Shown: positions 24,718-33,063, counted from the first letter of the stretch. The stretch: DNA of 64,000 nucleotides from Halorussus ruber (GCF_004765785.1 NZ_SBIT01000010.1:124001-188000); one strand, 5' to 3'. Notes: a model not told the origin generated them from the sequence alone. Numbers and translations: made by a program.

Positions 24718-26607
24718 TTACGACGACGCGAGGAAGAAGATGAGGAGGCTCACGGCCATCGCGGCCATGATGACCGTCGCGGCCAGCGCCGCGCCCATCG
24801 ACATGACCGCATTGGCGTGGCTGGCGAGCGTCTCGGTGCGGTCGTTACCGAACACCGTGACCTCGGCGCGCTCGCTGGCCATGCCCGCCTCGACCGGTTC
24901 CACGTCGTCGGCCGCCTCGGCGACCAGTCGCTGAACGACGTCGAGGAGTTCGTCGCCGTCGATGGCTTCGCCGACCTGATTCGAGGCCTCGACCTGATTC
25001 ACGACGTGGGTGTCGGTGGTCATGACCTCGGCTTCGTCGGCGGCGGCGCCGGAATCGGGCGCGGTCAGCGCCGCCACGATGCGGTCGCGCAGGCCGGGTT
25101 CCATGTTGTTGCCGTCCACGAGGACGTAGATAGTGCGGTGGTCGCCGATTTCCAGAATCGTGACCCGGACCCCGAGCGGCCCGATGCCGTCGAGGGGTTC
25201 CCACTCGGTCTCGTCCCACGCGACGCCCATCCGGATGGGGGCCTGCTCGGACTCGGCGAGTCGGTCGCCCGCCTCGCCAGCGGCCTGCATCATGTCGAAC
25301 GAGCGCTCGCTTCCGGGGTAGACGTGGCCGAGGTCCGGTCCCTCCAACCCGTTGTTGCAGTTGTGGGCGTCCACGAGCATCACGTCCTCGACGCCCGCCG
25401 AGCGGGCCTCTGCGGCCGCCGAGAGGCCGACCGCGTACTCCACGTCGTCGGCGAACTCCGGCGAGTAGGTCGCCACCAGCAGGGCGTCGTCGCCGAACGC
25501 CTGCCCGACGATTTTGGCGTCGCCCTCTTGGACTCGGACCGCCGGGGTCGCGGTGTCGTGGTACTCGATGTCCGCGAACGCCTCGTTGGCCGTCTCGACC
25601 AGCGTCTCGACCTCGCGCTCGGTGACGAGGTTGAAGTCGTGGCCCGCGGTGGCGTGGGGCGGGAAGGCGACGCCTTCCGCCGACTCCGCGACGCGCTGGG
25701 GCAGGTTGCCCCCGCCGATTTCGCCCATCGGACCGGGGTGAATCATCGGCAGGACGAACCGGGCCTTCTCCGAACCGTCGCCGGGTCTGCGGAAGGCCAG
25801 CACCGTGACGGGCACGACGGCCTCCTCGCCGATGTCCTCGAAGAAGTCTTCGAGTTCGGTGGTCCCCTCGGCGATGTGGCCGATGAACCCCCGGAGGAAG
25901 TCCAGCACGCTCACGCCGAGGCTTCGCTTCCACGGCCGGTCGATGAACTTGACGAACGCCCAGACCGCGAAGCCGTAGATGAAACACATCAGCGCCAGCA
26001 GCGCGAAGTCCTGTAGCTCAATGACGTTCAGGGCGCGCGGGGCCTCCTCGACCCGGTTGAAGAACACCTCGACTATCGGCCCGCCGCCGACGTGGAGATA
26101 CTTCATCGTCCCGCTGTAGATGAAAAACAGGACGGCGGCCGCGCCGGTCTGGAGGCTGGCGGGGACCGCCGCGACGAGGACGGAGCGGCCCGAGACCGCC
26201 ATCACGACCAGCAGGCGGAGCGCGAACACGGAGGCCAGTCCGACGATGAGCGCGTCGAAGACGAACTGCTGGCCGAGTCGCTGCGAGAGGACTGCCACGG
26301 CTCCCGCGCCCGCCATAATCGCCACGATGATGCCCTCGCAGGTCAGCGCCAGCAGCGACGACCGGTTGTAGGTCAGTTGGCCGCCGAGTCGGCGGTCTAC
26401 CGGGGTAGTCAGAAGGCTGGCGACGACGGTCGGTACGCCGATGAAGAACACGCCCTGCCACGCGTCCTCCAGTACGAACCCCGCGTCGAACGCCCCGACG
26501 CCCGCGACGGCCGCAACGAGGAGCGCGAACGTCACGCTGGCGTACCACCGCGGCGCGCGGAAGATGTACCGCGAGAGGCTTGCGAGGTCGCCCTGCGTCG
26601 CTGTCAT
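24718..26607 (-). CDS. DUF2070 family membrane protein
   Basis: 629 aa from the ATG at 26607. About six to seven membrane helices occupy the first 240 residues. A large cytoplasmic domain follows (VLPMIHPGPMGEIGGGNLPQRVAE, DAHNCNNG, YVLVDGNNMEPGLRDRI), which is the archaea-wide DUF2070 signature, and a last membrane helix closes the C-terminus. The conserved His, Asp and Asn residues suggest a metal-dependent hydrolase, possibly on lipid or peptide substrates at the membrane, but no activity is established. Confidence 0.85.
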   Translation of the reverse strand: MTATQGDLASLSRYIFRAPRWYASVTFALLVAAVAGVGAFDAGFVLEDAWQGVFFIGVPTVVASLLTTPVDRRLGGQLTYNRSSLLALTCEGIIVAIMAGAGAVAVLSQRLGQQFVFDALIVGLASVFALRLLVVMAVSGRSVLVAAVPASLQTGAAAVLFFIYSGTMKYLHVGGGPIVEVFFNRVEEAPRALNVIELQDFALLALMCFIYGFAVWAFVKFIDRPWKRSLGVSVLDFLRGFIGHIAEGTTELEDFFEDIGEEAVVPVTVLAFRRPGDGSEKARFVLPMIHPGPMGEIGGGNLPQRVAESAEGVAFPPHATAGHDFNLVTEREVETLVETANEAFADIEYHDTATPAVRVQEGDAKIVGQAFGDDALLVATYSPEFADDVEYAVGLSAAAEARSAGVEDVMLVDAHNCNNGLEGPDLGHVYPGSERSFDMMQAAGEAGDRLAESEQAPIRMGVAWDETEWEPLDGIGPLGVRVTILEIGDHRTIYVLVDGNNMEPGLRDRIVAALTAPDSGAAADEAEVMTTDTHVVNQVEASNQVGEAIDGDELLDVVQRLVAEAADDVEPVEAGMASERAEVTVFGNDRTETLASHANAVMSMGAALAATVIMAAMAVSLLIFFLASS

Positions 26608-26803
26608 ACTCGGGACTTTCGGCGGGGAAGGATAAAAGGTGGCACTCCGCGCCCGTCGTAACTCGTCGTTATCTACCACCAATCGGCAGAGGGCGGGGGG
26701 TCGGTGACACCCGCGACGGCGTGCGCTCGGTGGAACAGACCACGAGGATGCGCTCGGCCGACCAACCGACAGGACGCGCTCGGTGAGACAGTCCAACAGG
26801 GTG

Positions 26804-26979
26804 GGATGAAGGGGCCGGTCGGTCGCGTCCAGTTTAGTCGCCTGAGGGACCTCTATCTGCGCCGGGCGGTGTCTTGCCGAACGAAGTGAGGCAATGGCTC
26901 GGAAGACGCGGTTTGTCTTCCGGCGCGGAGAGGCGCAGATATGTCCCTCAGCGACCGCGACCGAGCGGGGGCTTCAAGA
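26804..26979 (-). repeat. Structured repeat family A, copy A1
   Basis: The gap 26608-27074 holds no gene; this element is its main content. Read on the minus strand it starts CTTGAAGCCCCCGCTCGGTC (26979 down) and ends GGCCCCTTCATCC. The inner stem CTGAGGGAC (26842-26850) pairs with GTCCCTCAG (26943-26951) and extends through the TCTGCGCC/GGCGCAGA arms. The terminal part contains an inserted sub-hairpin GGAAGAC..GTCTTCC and a GCC..TTGCCTCAC..GGCAAGAC region shared with copy A2. A degenerate second motif lies about 50 bases beyond the 5' end, near 27021. Confidence 0.75.
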
Positions 26980-27074
26980 AGACATAGCCACATCTGCACT
27001 GCTGTTCGCGCTCACGCTCTCCAAGGCTCACTAAACAGAAAACCCACGATTACCGAACCACGAGAGAAGAACGC

Positions 27075-27626
27075 CTACGCCTCGCAGATTGCCCGGAAGT
27101 TCTCGAAGACCTCCTCGCCCTCCTCGGTGTGGGCCACCTCGGGGTGCCACTGGACGCCGTAGAGGTCTCGCTCGGGGTCGGCCATCGCCTCGACGCCGCA
27201 GACGTCGCTGGTCGCGGTCCGGGCGAAGCCCTCGGGGACTTCCTTGACCTCGTCGGCGTGGCTGGCCCAGACGCGAGTCTCGGGGGCGAGCGAACCGACG
27301 AGGGGGTCCTCCTCGTCGAGAATCTCGACGTTCACGTCGGCGTAGCCGCCGTACTCGCCGCCGCCGACCCGACCGCCGAGTTCGTCGGCGATGACCTGCA
27401 TGCCGAGACAGATGCCCAGCACCGGCACGTCGAGTTCCAGATAGTCGGCGCAGTTGCCGATGTCTTCGATGTCGGGACCGCCCGAGAGGACGAGTCCGTC
27501 TGCCTCTATCTCCTCCGGCGGCGTGGTGTTGTCGATGATTTCGGTCTCGACGCCCATGTCGCGCAATGCCCGGTGTTCGAGGTGCGTGAACTGCCCGTGG
27601 TTGTCGACCACGACGATACGAGTCAT
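27075..27626 (-). CDS. guaAA: GMP synthase, glutamine amidotransferase subunit
   Basis: 183 aa, the usual size of the separate archaeal glutaminase subunit. Class I triad: the nucleophile Cys in LGICLGMQ near residue 76, and the His and Glu in YGVQWHPEVAHTEEG near residue 165. It supplies ammonia to the ATP-pyrophosphatase subunit (encoded elsewhere) for conversion of XMP to GMP. Single gene, divergent from neighbours. Confidence 0.95.
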   Translation of the reverse strand: MTRIVVVDNHGQFTHLEHRALRDMGVETEIIDNTTPPEEIEADGLVLSGGPDIEDIGNCADYLELDVPVLGICLGMQVIADELGGRVGGGEYGGYADVNVEILDEEDPLVGSLAPETRVWASHADEVKEVPEGFARTATSDVCGVEAMADPERDLYGVQWHPEVAHTEEGEEVFENFRAICEA

Positions 27627-27704
27627 TGGCGAATCGTAGTTAGCACCGCTACTAAAGGCGTTCGATGACGGGAGACGGAGAACTGGCTACCGCCGTGAAC
27701 GACT

Positions 27705-28235
27705 TTACGGCGGATTCGTCGCCGAGTTGAGTGCGTCGAGCGACTCGCGGTGGTACGCCGTTCGCCACAACTTGAGGATTGCTCACGTGACCAACTTCTC
27801 CGGAGATTGTTCGATGCAAGAGGTCTCGACCACTTCCGGGTCCGAGGAGGCGTCCGGCGGCGGATGGTAGTGTTCAGTCCCGGCAACCCGAACGTAATCG
27901 CCGTCGTGGGGATGATTTCCCCAGCGAAGGTTCCGGCCGGTCGGGTCGGTGTAGTGAAACTTGTAGTCGTCCTTGGTGGTCCATCGCACGTCGATTCGCG
28001 CGCTATCCGCGCTGAGGAGTCCGTCGTCGAGGCCGACCTCCAGCACGGTCGGATTCACGAAATCGTCCAAAGCGGGCGTCGAGAGCGGTTCTCTCGACTC
28101 GAGCTCGTCCCGAATCGTGATGAGCGCAGCTCTGTCGACCGGCCCGCGGAGGGTGTGGGACTCCTGCTGGTCGTGCTCGCCTCCTCCTGCATTGTCAATC
28201 TCGACTTCGCCGTCTTGCAGTCCGTTCCCTCTCAT
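27705..28235 (-). pseudogene. TumE-type toxin (DUF6516-like) interrupted by in-frame TGA
   Basis: The open frame from 28235 runs 150 codons to a TGA at 27783-27785. In the same phase it then continues AILKLWRTAYHRESLDALNSATNPP to a TAA at 27705-27707. That tail and the body (ARIDVRWTTKDDYKFHYTDPTGRNLRWGNHPHDGDYVRVAGTEHYHPP, in parts) fit the haloarchaeal TumE/DUF6516 family, whose proteins normally run through this point with an Arg after LVT. A single CGA to TGA change would explain the stop. The gene overlaps the stop of the HTH gene upstream, the usual partner. The truncated product lacks its last 25 residues and may be inactive. Confidence 0.65.
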
Positions 28236-28831
28236 CAGTCACCGTGCGAGATGGCTCCTCGGCCCGAGCGAGAACCGTCGTCAGTCACGAACTTCCGAGC
28301 GTTTGCGATGGAGAGCGCGGCGTTCACGAGCGCGAGATTTCGGCGCGTCGTTCGCCACTCGGTGATCTCTTCCGAGTCGGGTTCGTCGCGTGATGGCGAC
28401 TCACCGAGCGTCTCGTTCGTCAGGTCGATGGACAAGTCGTCCGGGGATTGGGCGTCGTACCGATTTTGAAAGTCCTGAAGCGTACAGCGCATCTCCGACG
28501 CTCGCGCCTGCAGTTCGTCCACGGACACCTCCGAGAGAAGGTCTGTCGCTTGTTCCAGGACGAGCGAGTCGGGTGCACGTCGGTACCGCGTTCCGCCGGT
28601 TTCGCTCGCTGTCGTCGCAACGAATCCGTCGCTGGCTAACGTTTCGAGATGCTTGCGTGCCGTTTTGGGGGACGTGAGCGCGTCGTCTGCGACCTCCTCT
28701 GCGGATGCTGGTTCGTAGGTTCGACTGACGACCTCTCTGACGCGCTCGTACGGCGTCGTCTGGTCTTTCCACTCGTCTGCGACCGCCGCGTCGACGTCTT
28801 CGACCGAGTCGGGCGGTGTCTTCTCGGTCAT
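28235..28831 (-). CDS. HTH-domain antitoxin/regulator, partner of the TumE-like gene (DUF7342-like)
   Basis: 198 aa from the ATG at 28831. A winged helix occupies residues 25-80 (PYERVREVVSRTYEPASAEEVADDALTSPKTARKHLETLASDGFV), followed by a coiled dimerisation stretch and a C-terminal helical tail. On the coding strand a TATA-like ACTATACTA lies about 25 bases upstream, so the transcript is probably leaderless. Its stop overlaps the start of the toxin-like gene. The frame remains open upstream to 29275, but that part belongs to a different gene remnant. Confidence 0.7.
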   Translation of the reverse strand: MTEKTPPDSVEDVDAAVADEWKDQTTPYERVREVVSRTYEPASAEEVADDALTSPKTARKHLETLASDGFVATTASETGGTRYRRAPDSLVLEQATDLLSEVSVDELQARASEMRCTLQDFQNRYDAQSPDDLSIDLTNETLGESPSRDEPDSEEITEWRTTRRNLALVNAALSIANARKFVTDDGSRSGRGAISHGD

Positions 28832-28889
28832 ACCGATGCATTCACGCCAGAGTAGTATAGTTCTTTGCCGAAGGGCTATATTCCTACCT

Positions 28890-29182
28890 CGTTCACACCG
28901 CCACGGGGTCGTCTCGTACCCCTCGCCGACTCTCACCCGGAGCGCCCCCGGCCGAGCGTCGAGCGTCACGCGCTCGAACTCCCGAATCTCGCCGTCGAGG
29001 CTGAACGTGACCGGCTCGCCGTCGAGGCTCTCGAAGTCGTCGTCCGCGGCCCAGAAGTACGGGGTCACGTCGTCCTCGACCGCCACGCGCTCGATTTCGA
29101 TGCGCATCTCGGAGACGCTCTCGAGCGTCCACTCTAAGAGGAAGTCCTCGCCCGGCACGGTGAACCCGGTCAAAACGCTCAT
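28890..29182 (-). pseudogene. N-terminal fragment of a Bat-type regulator
   Basis: From the ATG at 29182 the frame gives MSVLTGFTVPGEDFLLEW followed by MRIEIERVAVEDDVTPYFWA, the typical opening of Bat-type HTH-10 regulators. After about 50 residues the match fades and no C-terminal HTH follows before the next gene's promoter. I read it as a gene fragment left after deletion. Confidence 0.45.
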
Positions 29183-29399
29183 CAGTAGGTTGTGGGTCGC
29201 TCGGATGTTAACTGTTCGTTCCCACCAGTTTTCCGAGCGATGCGACTGTCGGTTGGCGTCGAAAGAACACCGCAAGGTACCCCTACCCGCGGTGTTTCAT
29301 CGCAATTCAGGGACGGGTAAAATGTCTTGTGGTGTTTGTTCGGCCCGCGCTCAGCCGAGGCGGTCCCGAATTCGCAGGACTGCGTAGAGGCCGCCGAAG

Positions 29400-29520
29400 C
29401 CCGCGACCGCGAGCGGGCGGGGCTTCAAGAAGCGTTCACGACTACGGTGTCTGTCGATTCGGCACTGAGACAACGCAAGTAGACGGAGGCTTCGAGAAAC
29501 GTTCACCCCTCTTCCGTTCG
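29400..29520 (-). repeat. Remnant of structured repeat family A
   Basis: The gap 29183-29656 has no gene. GGGGCTTCAAGAAGCGTTCACG at about 29420-29441 and AGGCTTCGAGAAACGTTCACC at 29488-29508 are two copies of the family A end motif (reverse orientation) about 65 bases apart, the same spacing as at 20215/20281. The long central hairpin is degraded. The remaining 100 bases are AT-rich with nothing recognised. Confidence 0.5.
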
Positions 29521-29656
29521 TCTTCGATAGAAGCCACTACCCCTCTGTTTGACATTTATTATATCTCTAACAAATATAATTGTGTCTCTAACGCCGCACA
29601 ACCGCCAAAGCCACACCTACCGAACTAACGAATAAGAAAGCCGGACCGAGGAGTAC

Positions 29657-29899
29657 TCAGTCCTCGGCGTCGGCGAATAGTTCGTCGACCGCCGAGCGCG
29701 CCGCGAGGGCGGCGTCCTCGGCGATTTGCTCCTCGTCGTCGGCCTCGGGCGCGTTGAGGTACACGTCCACGTCGAGGATGCCCTCCTCGAACGAGACCGT
29801 CACGTCGAGGTCCTTGACCGCCGAGTTGGGGAGCCGAGAGAGGATGAGGCCTTCCGCGGCCTCGGCGGCCGTCTGAACGACTTCGTCGTCAGTCGGCAT
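29657..29899 (-). CDS. DUF3194 family protein next to prefoldin beta
   Basis: 80 aa, acidic, with the family pattern AAEGLILSRLPNSAVKDLDVTVSFEEGILDVDVYLNAP. DUF3194 genes commonly follow the prefoldin beta gene in Euryarchaeota; here it starts one base after that gene ends. Small alpha/beta protein, function unknown. Confidence 0.85.
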   Translation of the reverse strand: MPTDDEVVQTAAEAAEGLILSRLPNSAVKDLDVTVSFEEGILDVDVYLNAPEADDEEQIAEDAALAARSAVDELFADAED

Positions 29900-30304
29900 T
29901 TATGCGCCGCCAGCGCCGCCGCCCATGCCGGGACCCTGCGGGCCGCCGGGGCCGCCACCGCCGCCGCCGAGCATGTTCTGCAGCTCGGACTGGAGGCTCT
30001 CGAACTGCTCTTGGACGCGCTCCTCCTGCTTTTCGAGGGTTTCGACGCGGATTTCGAGGCTGTCGACCTTCTCCTCGAGGTCGTCCTGGGCCTCGTCGTA
30101 GCCGGTCTTGACGAGGAGTTCGCCGACCTCGCGGTACATCGTGGTGTCCTCGTCGATGTCGTCGAGCTCGTCGAGCGCCGTCTCGGCCTCGTTGAGCTGG
30201 GTCTCGGCCTGGTTCTTCTGGGCGGCGACCTGCTGTGCGGTCTCCTGTAGGTCCTGAAGCTCTTCGAGTTTCTCTTGTGCTTCCGGTGGCAGATTACCCT
30301 GCAT
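29900..30304 (-). CDS. pfdB: Prefoldin subunit beta
   Basis: 134 aa. Two long coiled-coil helices flank the central hairpin around [23 protein letters not shown], the conserved prefoldin beta core. The C-terminus is a Gly/Pro-rich tail ([12 protein letters not shown]), longer than usual and common in haloarchaea. The hexameric alpha2-beta4 complex hands unfolded proteins to the thermosome. Transcribed with the DUF3194 gene. Confidence 0.95.
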   Translation of the reverse strand: MQGNLPPEAQEKLEELQDLQETAQQVAAQKNQAETQLNEAETALDELDDIDEDTTMYREVGELLVKTGYDEAQDDLEEKVDSLEIRVETLEKQEERVQEQFESLQSELQNMLGGGGGGPGGPQGPGMGGGAGGA

Positions 30305-30331
30305 ACCTACGGGAATGCGGCCCGGACAGAA

Positions 30332-30348
30332 AAACCCCCGCTTTCGGG
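30332..30348 (-). terminator. Hairpin CCCG-AAAG-CGGG with T run upstream of pfdB
   Basis: On the minus strand a four-base stem with an AAAG loop (30337-30348) is followed by GGTTTTT. It lies about 30 bases before the pfdB start and could end transcripts arriving from the pcc1/rpo12 side. The rest of the 30305-30707 gap holds repeat B2 and no gene. Confidence 0.35.
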
Positions 30349-30540
30349 TTTCGGCCGACTTTGGTGCGTTTCTGTGGCTCTCGATGGTGGTAAGGAGGTA
30401 ACTGCTTTCGAGGGCGATGGACTGTCTCCTCGGTGTTTCAGAGACGGCGTCGGAAGTGGGTCCATCGGTGGAGGAAGAAGGGAGGTTGTGAGGAAGAAAG
30501 ATGAACGGAGCTAGCTACTCCCGAAGCCGAGGAGTCACCG

Positions 30541-30672
30541 CACAGCACCGCGACGGCCACACGCCTCCCCAACCGATTGCGTTGCTCAGTCTCCGCTTCG
30601 CTCCGACCTGCGCTACTCATCCCTCGCGCGACGAGAGTGCGGCCACGAGAGGCCGCACCAGCGCGCGCCGAC
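30541..30672 (-). repeat. Dispersed structured repeat family B, copy B2
   Basis: Reverse-oriented copy of the element at 16074-16205. Conserved blocks include TCGGCGCGCG at its 5' end, GCGAGGGATGAG in the middle and CAATCGGTTGGGGAGGCG near the 3' end. The first hairpin pairs GTGCGGCC with GGCCGCAC where copy B1 has GGCGCGA/TCGCGCC, so both sides of the stem changed together. Confidence 0.6.
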
Positions 30673-30707
30673 CGCAGGGGAAAGTAACGTCGAACGAACC
30701 CGCCGAT

Positions 30708-30986
30708 TCACGCCAACTCCGAAGTTCGCTCCGCCACTTCGACCAGCGACCCCCACGTGTTACACCCGGCGCGGAGGGCCACAAGGTCGTCGGCGACGAC
30801 GCGGACCACGACAGATTCGTCCTCGCGCTCGACCGTCGCGGCCGAGCGGTCGCCGTCGATTTCGCCGACTTCCTGTGCGACGGCGTTGGCCACGGTCTTC
30901 GCGCGCGTAGGCGAGTCGTATTCGAATCGAAGCGTCGCGTCGTGGGGGCGATGGGAGCGAGCCTGTCGGGTCGGTCCGTCGCCCAT
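30708..30986 (-). CDS. pcc1: KEOPS complex subunit Pcc1
   Basis: 92 aa. After a basic N-terminus comes the Pcc1 core ATLRFEYDSPTRAKTVANAVAQEVGEIDGDRSAATVEREDESVVVRVVADDLVALRAGCNTWGSLVEVAER (given here as its start and end segments: FEYDSPTRAKTVANAV and DDLVALRAGCNTWGSLVEVA). Pcc1 dimerises the KEOPS complex that makes t6A37 on tRNAs reading ANN codons. It lies 15 bases downstream of rpo12 on the same strand, the usual archaeal order rpl37ae-rpo12-pcc1. Confidence 0.93.
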   Translation of the reverse strand: MGDGPTRQARSHRPHDATLRFEYDSPTRAKTVANAVAQEVGEIDGDRSAATVEREDESVVVRVVADDLVALRAGCNTWGSLVEVAERTSELA

Positions 30987-31001
30987 AGAGAGCAGGATGA
31001 G

Positions 31002-31136
31002 TTACTGTACTTCGATTTCCTTCACGTCGCGGCTCCGCTCTTTCAGGAGGACGCGGTGCCCGCAGTACGGGCAGCGAACGCCGCCGTACTCGTCGAGTTC
31101 CACGTCGCGCTTACACCGCGAACACTTGTAGCTCAT
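31002..31136 (-). CDS. rpo12: DNA-directed RNA polymerase subunit Rpo12 (RpoP)
   Basis: 44 aa from the ATG at 31136, which overlaps the rpl37ae stop by four bases. One zinc ribbon: [10 protein letters not shown] and [15 protein letters not shown]. It is the small zinc subunit of archaeal RNA polymerase, related to eukaryotic Rpb12. The longer open frame upstream overlaps rpl37ae and is not used. Confidence 0.95.
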   Translation of the reverse strand: MSYKCSRCKRDVELDEYGGVRCPYCGHRVLLKERSRDVKEIEVQ

Positions 31137-31414
31137 TCTTCGTCTTCGCCGAGCGCGGCGCGGATGGAGCGTTTGACCGTCCGACCCGCGGGCGTCTCGG
31201 GGCGGTAGGTACCGCCCGCGTACTTGTAGCCACACCGGCCACACTGCCAGATGCCCGTGCCCTGACGGTCCACGGCGTCCGAGCCACAGTCGGGACAGGT
31301 GTGGTCGTCGTTCATGTCGCTCTCGATGTCGGCGACGCGCTTGCGGGCGACCCGCCCGTATCGCGCACCGAATCGACCGGCACTACCGGTTCGACTTTTG
31401 GTGCCTTCGGCCAT
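31133..31414 (-). CDS. rpl37ae: 50S ribosomal protein L37Ae
   Basis: 93 aa with the conserved basic N-terminus [20 protein letters not shown] and a C4 zinc ribbon ([24 protein letters not shown]). First gene of the rpl37ae-rpo12-pcc1 unit. A structural protein of the large ribosomal subunit. Confidence 0.96.
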   Translation of the reverse strand: MAEGTKSRTGSAGRFGARYGRVARKRVADIESDMNDDHTCPDCGSDAVDRQGTGIWQCGRCGYKYAGGTYRPETPAGRTVKRSIRAALGEDEE

Positions 31415-31474
31415 AGTACTGCGAATTTAATCCGGCGCGCTGATAAAGCCTTTGAGTCGAGTCGGTCGCGTCGG

Positions 31475-31642
31475 TCACCCGTCGTCGCGGAAGGGCGGGT
31501 TGAACAGTTCGTGGCCGATGACCGCGAGCGAGGCCGCGAACCCCGCAATCGCGCCCGGCAGTCCCGTGAGTTGGCCGACCAGCACCCCCACACCCGAGAG
31601 GAGCGGAATGGCCGCGAGGACCGCGTCGTAGTGGCTGACCAT
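31475..31642 (-). CDS. Small membrane protein, 55 aa
   Basis: From the ATG at 31642 (MVSHYDAVLAAIPLLSGVG) the product has two Ala/Leu/Gly-rich helices and a short charged tail NPPFRDDG. The AT-rich sequence just upstream suits a promoter, so the longer frame starting at 31672 is less likely. Haloarchaea often have such mini membrane proteins of unknown function. Confidence 0.55.
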   Translation of the reverse strand: MVSHYDAVLAAIPLLSGVGVLVGQLTGLPGAIAGFAASLAVIGHELFNPPFRDDG

Positions 31643-31800
31643 TGCGTAATTAAATATAATTACCACCGCCAAGAAGCTTGGGGCTTCGAGCTGGCAGACC
31701 TCGTGGCCCCGACAGCGATTTCGACGCCGATAGTCATAGCTACGCGGTGCCTAAGTCGGGCTACGGTCGGCTTTCCGGCGGTCGAACCGGCGCTCGTTTT

Positions 31801-31905
31801 ACTGTGAGGCGGCCTCGGCCCTACCCGGCCGCCCTACTGTGAGGCGGCCTCGGCCCTGCCCGGCCGCCCTACTGTGAGGCGGCCTCGGCCCTGCCCGGCC
31901 GCCCT
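31801..31905. repeat. Three tandem 35-bp GC-rich units with internal hairpins
   Basis: Three copies of a 35-base unit (31801-31835, 31836-31870, 31871-31905) differ at one position only. Each contains GGCGGCC and GGCCGCC inverted with respect to each other, giving a stable hairpin. The array sits directly downstream of the DUF2103 gene on the minus strand and overlaps its stop codon by two bases. Confidence 0.85.
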
Positions 31906-32635
31906 ACTGCAACTCCGCCTCGGCCAGCGCGTCGTTGAGGTCGGCCCGGACGCGCTCGCCGCGCTCGCGGTCCATCGCGGTCGTGACGACGCGGTTCTCC
32001 TGCACGCTCGAACCGTCCCGAAGAAGCAGTCGGACGTTGCCGTTCTCGTCGGCGCGGGTCGCCTTCGCCCGGACGCCGGTCCGGCTTCCCGACCCGCCAG
32101 CGTCGATGGGACCCGGAATAATCTTCTTGACGTGGGGGTGCCCGGCGACGGTCTGAATCGCCGTCCGGCCCGCCCGGTCGCCGATGAGCGTCGAGTGGCT
32201 CCCGCCGAGTTTCTCGGCTGGCGAGGCCTCCACGACTTCGAGCGCCCGGTCGCCCCGGCGCGCGAGGACGGCCTCGACGGGGTCCTCGGCCTCGTCGCCG
32301 TCACCGACGCGGTAGAACGAGTGGTGGAGCTGGTCGCGGGCGGCCCGGAGGACCTCGCGGTCGCCCGCGGCGTAAATCTCCTCGGGGCGCTTGCGCCGGA
32401 CCTCGTCGGCGACCCGGCCCGCGAAGTTCCGGAGTTCGACCACGCCCGCCTCGCCGCCCTCCTCGGGCGTGGTACTCACGTCGGTCTTGCCGACGACCTC
32501 CTCGTCGTCTAACATCGTCAGGGTCGCGTGGTCGCGGTCGAGTTCCAGCACTACGGCGTCGGCGTTGGGCGTCCGACAGACCAGACAGTAGTCGCCCGGT
32601 CGTTCGAGGGGGGACGCGCATTGCCGACAGTCCAT
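31904..32635 (-). CDS. DUF2103 family protein
   Basis: 243 aa from the ATG at 32635. An N-terminal zinc ribbon (MDCRQCASPLERPGDYCLVCRTPNAD) is followed by an acidic alpha/beta domain and a long conserved region with VVEASPAEKLGGSHSTLIGDRAGR and VAGHPHVKKIIPGPIDAGG, the DUF2103 core. The basic PHVKKIIPGPI segment suggests binding to a nucleic acid or nucleotide; the function is not established. The stop runs into the tandem hairpin array. Confidence 0.82.
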   Translation of the reverse strand: MDCRQCASPLERPGDYCLVCRTPNADAVVLELDRDHATLTMLDDEEVVGKTDVSTTPEEGGEAGVVELRNFAGRVADEVRRKRPEEIYAAGDREVLRAARDQLHHSFYRVGDGDEAEDPVEAVLARRGDRALEVVEASPAEKLGGSHSTLIGDRAGRTAIQTVAGHPHVKKIIPGPIDAGGSGSRTGVRAKATRADENGNVRLLLRDGSSVQENRVVTTAMDRERGERVRADLNDALAEAELQ

Positions 32636-32688
32636 GGTCGGGGGTAACTCGCCGCCGAATTTAACCTCGGTGCTTTGGTTCGGGGGCC

Positions 32689-33063
32689 TCACTCCGTCCG
32701 CGTGGTCTCGGTTCCAGTCGCTGTCGCGGCGTCCGCTTCGAATCCGGGGAGGTCGGTCCCGCAGTTCTGGCAGTAGCTCGCGCCCGGCGCGACCGAGACG
32801 CCGCACTCGGGGCAGGCCTCGCCGTCGCGGAGGACCCGACGTCGGGAGTCGTTCAGATACTTGTACGCGCCGTAGACGAGGTTGACGACGCCGAACGACC
32901 ACCAGCCGGTCAGGACCGCCAGAATCAGGTGGACGCCGATGCTCCCGAGGTTTCGCTTGACGAGGACGACCCGGTCGGGCGTCTCGGACTCGATTCGCCA
33001 CCCGTCGGCGATGGCGTCGTCGATTTCGCGCTGGAGGCGCTCGCTTCTGTTGCTGTAGCTCAT
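32689..33063 (-). CDS. Zinc-ribbon membrane protein
   Basis: 124 aa. A cytoplasmic N-terminus with an amphipathic helix is followed by one or two membrane helices (residues about 43-70, IGVHLILAVLTGWWSFGVVNLVYG). A C-terminal zinc ribbon (CPECGV and CQNCGT) ends in an Ala/Thr-rich tail. This is a widespread haloarchaeal architecture, probably a membrane sensor or assembly factor, without assigned function. It reads toward the DUF2103 gene on the same strand. Confidence 0.7.
   Translation of the reverse strand: MSYSNRSERLQREIDDAIADGWRIESETPDRVVLVKRNLGSIGVHLILAVLTGWWSFGVVNLVYGAYKYLNDSRRRVLRDGEACPECGVSVAPGASYCQNCGTDLPGFEADAATATGTETTRTE

Noticed and set aside
24845-25987. Long minus-strand frame inside the DUF2070 gene
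   Set aside because: It overlaps the DUF2070 coding sequence in a different phase and is Arg/Gly-rich without domains.
27705-27785. Recoding of the TGA in the TumE-like gene as selenocysteine or pyrrolysine
   Set aside because: TGA is not read as pyrrolysine, haloarchaea are not known to use selenocysteine, no SECIS-like element was seen, and homologues have Arg there.
28235-29275. A single 346-aa protein spanning the Bat-like fragment and the HTH gene
   Set aside because: The junction contains TATA-like elements and low-quality sequence; two units fit better.
31834-32304. 156-codon frame over the tandem hairpins
   Set aside because: Out of phase with DUF2103 and composed of repeats; no independent support.
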